A stretch of 6,268 nt of DNA. It comes from Alcaligenaceae bacterium (GTDB lineage Bacteria > Pseudomonadota > Gammaproteobacteria > Burkholderiales > Burkholderiaceae_B). Shown piece by piece: positions 5,384 to 6,268 of this stretch; the first letter of the stretch is position 1, and each line of letters starts with the position of its first letter. A model generated the notes under the pieces. The model did not search any database and was not told the origin of the DNA. It worked only from the letters and a program-made list of their open reading frames with translations. The DNA lies in contig JAJUJN010000128.1 of NCBI GenBank assembly GCA_029265335.1, positions 1-6,268 on the forward strand, written 5' to 3'. The position numbers were made by a program, and so were the translations under genes.

Positions 5384-5809
5384 TCAGGCTGGCAGCATGG
5401 TTTGGATTCGCTCCCGGATATCGGCAGGAATCTCGGTGGATTCTTGGGTGTCGAGGTTCATGAAGACGATAGTCATTCGGGCCTCCAGTTTGGGTGTTTT
5501 GGGGGGCTCGGCATCTTTCAGTGCGATCTTCAGGCTGACCGACGAACGGCCAAGCTTTTCTACCGAAAGTTCTTTGGTGATGGCTTCGCCCAGCATACCG
5601 GGAGACTTGAACTCCACATTGAGACTGACCACCGGTATGCCAAGCTTGCGCTCGAGATGCAGAGCGTTGAAGTCGACATTCAAATAGTGCTTGAACCAGT
5701 GTTCGATCGTGTCGTTGAGCATCTCGACGTATCGCGGGTAGAACACGATGCCCGCCGGGTCGCAATGCCGGAACATGATTTCGGATGGAACGATATACAC
5801 TTGGCTCAC
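5384..5809 (-). CDS. Acyl-CoA thioesterase, 4-hydroxybenzoyl-CoA thioesterase-like hotdog fold
   Basis: A 141-residue hotdog-fold enzyme expected to hydrolyse an acyl- or aroyl-CoA thioester in the cytoplasm. The signature FRHCDPAGIVFYPRYVEMLND (13-33) is the 4HBT active-site motif with catalytic Asp17 in DPAGIVFYPRY; a long helix follows, then strands VSLNVEFKSP, SSVSLKIAL and EARMTIVFMNLD. With the GTG start at 5809 the length (141) and catalytic residue number (Asp17) equal those I recall for the Pseudomonas CBS3 enzyme. This start also has AGGAG nine bases upstream. A TTG three codons earlier (5818) would touch the AGGAG directly and is rejected. It is the first gene of the operon with the V4R protein and the second GntR regulator. 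The neighbouring oxygenase makes an aromatic CoA thioester a reasonable substrate, but hotdog enzymes cannot be assigned a substrate by sequence alone. Confidence 0.92.
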   Translation of the reverse strand: MSQVYIVPSEIMFRHCDPAGIVFYPRYVEMLNDTIEHWFKHYLNVDFNALHLERKLGIPVVSLNVEFKSPGMLGEAITKELSVEKLGRSSVSLKIALKDAEPPKTPKLEARMTIVFMNLDTQESTEIPADIRERIQTMLPA

Positions 5810-5818
5810 GATGACCAA

Positions 5819-5823
5819 CTCCT
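5819..5823 (-). promoter_or_regulatory. Ribosome-binding site that fixes the thioesterase start
   Basis: On the minus strand AGGAG occupies 5823 to 5819. It is nine bases from the GTG at 5809 but directly against the TTG at 5818, so only the GTG is a workable start. Confidence 0.7.
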
Positions 5824-5832
5824 AGAGAAACA

Positions 5833-5851
5833 CGAGCGCTAGCTGCGCTCG
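5833..5851. repeat. Perfect 7-bp inverted repeat in the leader of the thioesterase operon
   Basis: CGAGCGC (5833-5839) and GCGCTCG (5845-5851) flank TAGCT. In the minus-strand transcript this hairpin ends about ten bases before the AGGAG, so it would sit at the 5' edge of the translation start region. It could be a leader stem-loop or a DNA dyad bound by a regulator. Confidence 0.5.
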
Positions 5852-5865
5852 CCAGAACAAGACGC

Positions 5866-5874
5866 ATCGTAGCA
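5866..5874 (-). promoter_or_regulatory. Possible extended -10 promoter for the thioesterase operon
   Basis: Read on the minus strand, TGCTACGAT (5874 to 5866) matches an extended -10 (TG, one base, then TACGAT). No good -35 lies 16-18 bp upstream, which fits an extended -10 or an activated promoter. Predicted start of transcription is near 5859, giving a leader of about 50 bases. Weak evidence. Confidence 0.25.
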
Positions 5875-5893
5875 AGTCCGGCGCTTGCCGTGG

Positions 5894-5905
5894 CGGTGAT
5901 CACCG
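5894..5905. promoter_or_regulatory. Perfect 12-bp palindrome, candidate operator in the divergent region
   Basis: CGGTGATCACCG is fully symmetrical. It lies between the divergent thioesterase operon and the binding-protein gene at 5990. Its centre is about 40 bp upstream of the start predicted from the extended -10 at 5866-5874, where a class II activator would bind. The rest of the 180-bp region 5810-5989 shows no copy of the AAACAGTATATTGTT operator found at 962-1001. Confidence 0.4.
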
Positions 5906-5989
5906 GCAGCCATGCGGGTTTCGCGGGGCGGCCAAATGGGCAGACATGCCCGCCTACATCGTTGTCCAATTCCCATGGAGACAGAACTG

Positions 5990-6268
5990 ATGACGAAGTT
6001 GATGAGAAATATGGCCATGGCGGCCGGCTTGGCGTTGGCCAGTGGATTGTCGGCGCCCGCGTGGGCGGAGTTTCCCACCCGTGCCATGACCATTGTGGTG
6101 CCTTTCTCGCCGGGTGGCGGCACGGATACCTTATCTCGACTGGTCGCGGAACGCTTGACCGACCGTTTCGGTGTGCCGGTGGTGGTCGAAAATCGACCGG
6201 GCGGCAACACGCTGGTAGGGGTCAACCACGTGCTGCAGGCTGAGCCCGATGGCCACACCTTCATGACC
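5990..6268 (+). CDS. Bug/TctC family solute-binding protein, 5' part (runs off the window)
   Basis: The frame from ATG 5990 stays open for 93 codons to the window edge. Residues 1-26 are a Sec signal peptide (MTKLMRN, a hydrophobic Ala/Leu core, cleavage after AWA). The mature start carries the Bug signature TIVVPFSPGGGTDTLSRLVAERL, then VVVENRPGGNTLVGVNHVLQAEPDGHTFMT, closer to the family consensus (VPF-PGGGTD, VENRPG) than the first binding protein. About 70% of the protein is missing on the right. GGAG at 5977-5980, nine bases upstream, supports this start; an in-frame ATG at 5975 overlaps that site and is less likely. It is divergent from the thioesterase/V4R/GntR operon, repeating the pairing of a Bug binding protein with an FCD regulator seen on the left. 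The ligand is unknown. Confidence 0.92.
   Translation, partial: MTKLMRNMAMAAGLALASGLSAPAWAEFPTRAMTIVVPFSPGGGTDTLSRLVAERLTDRFGVPVVVENRPGGNTLVGVNHVLQAEPDGHTFMT

Noticed and set aside
5810..5818. TTG start at 5818 for the thioesterase.
   Set aside because: It directly abuts the AGGAG at 5819-5823, leaving no spacing; the GTG at 5809 has a normal nine-base spacing.
4230..5842. Two long plus-strand open frames (284 and 345 codons) opposite the GntR, V4R and thioesterase genes.
   Set aside because: They mirror well-identified minus-strand genes, show no family motif or consistent start signals, and are explained by GC-rich codon bias.
5247..5969. 240-codon minus-strand frame across the thioesterase and divergent region.
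   Set aside because: It is out of frame with the clear 4HBT motif, crosses the control region, and its sequence is basic and unstructured like other shadow frames.
5810..5989. Sigma-54 promoter expected from the XylR-like sensor domain.
   Set aside because: No TGGC-N7-TTGC-like -24/-12 pair was found on either strand, and no sigma-54 activator is encoded here.
1..6268. Mobile elements, CRISPR arrays, tRNA or rRNA genes.
   Set aside because: No transposase motifs, terminal inverted repeats, regularly spaced repeats or RNA-gene signatures are visible; the only exact direct repeat found is the operator pair at 962-1001.

Overview
The window looks like a chromosomal piece of a high-GC betaproteobacterium, most likely a Burkholderiales/Alcaligenaceae relative of Bordetella, Achromobacter or Castellaniella. 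The grounds are two periplasmic binding proteins of the Bug/TctC family (strongly expanded in that group), FCD-type GntR regulators beside them, and GC-rich codon use. No database search was possible, so the taxon is an inference. The theme is uptake and oxygenation of an unidentified, probably aromatic, acid.

Left part, plus strand. The 3' end of an unidentified gene (2-250, perhaps the TOBE tail of an ABC-transporter ATPase) overlaps by ATGA with a GntR/FCD regulator (247-963). Two 15-bp direct repeats of an imperfect palindrome follow at 962-1001, inside a likely promoter. Next come a Bug-type solute-binding protein (1067-2035), a 224-bp spacer with two hairpins, and a two-subunit Rieske ring-hydroxylating oxygenase: alpha 2260-3588 and beta 3585-4073, again overlapping by ATGA. 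The order regulator, binding protein, oxygenase alpha, oxygenase beta resembles tphR-tphC-tphA2-tphA3 of terephthalate degraders. The regulator family differs, and neither a reductase nor a dihydrodiol dehydrogenase follows.

Right part, minus strand, convergent with the oxygenase. Read in its own direction this is a tight three-gene operon: a 4-hydroxybenzoyl-CoA-thioesterase-like hotdog protein (5809-5384, GTG start), a free-standing V4R-domain protein (5368-4823) with a complete zinc-ligand set like that of phenol-sensing NtrC-type regulators, and a second GntR/FCD regulator (4826-4092) that is a paralogue of the first and overlaps the V4R gene by GTGA. Upstream and divergent, a second Bug-type binding protein begins at 5990 and runs off the window.

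Working model, inferred: two linked catabolic units each pair a Bug binding protein with an FCD-GntR regulator. One oxygenates an imported aromatic acid; the other handles an aromatic CoA thioester. The most unusual element is the V4R protein, an aromatic-sensor domain without ATPase or DNA-binding parts, translationally coupled to a GntR regulator whose own ligand domain lacks the usual metal-binding histidines. It may be a split sensor/regulator pair.
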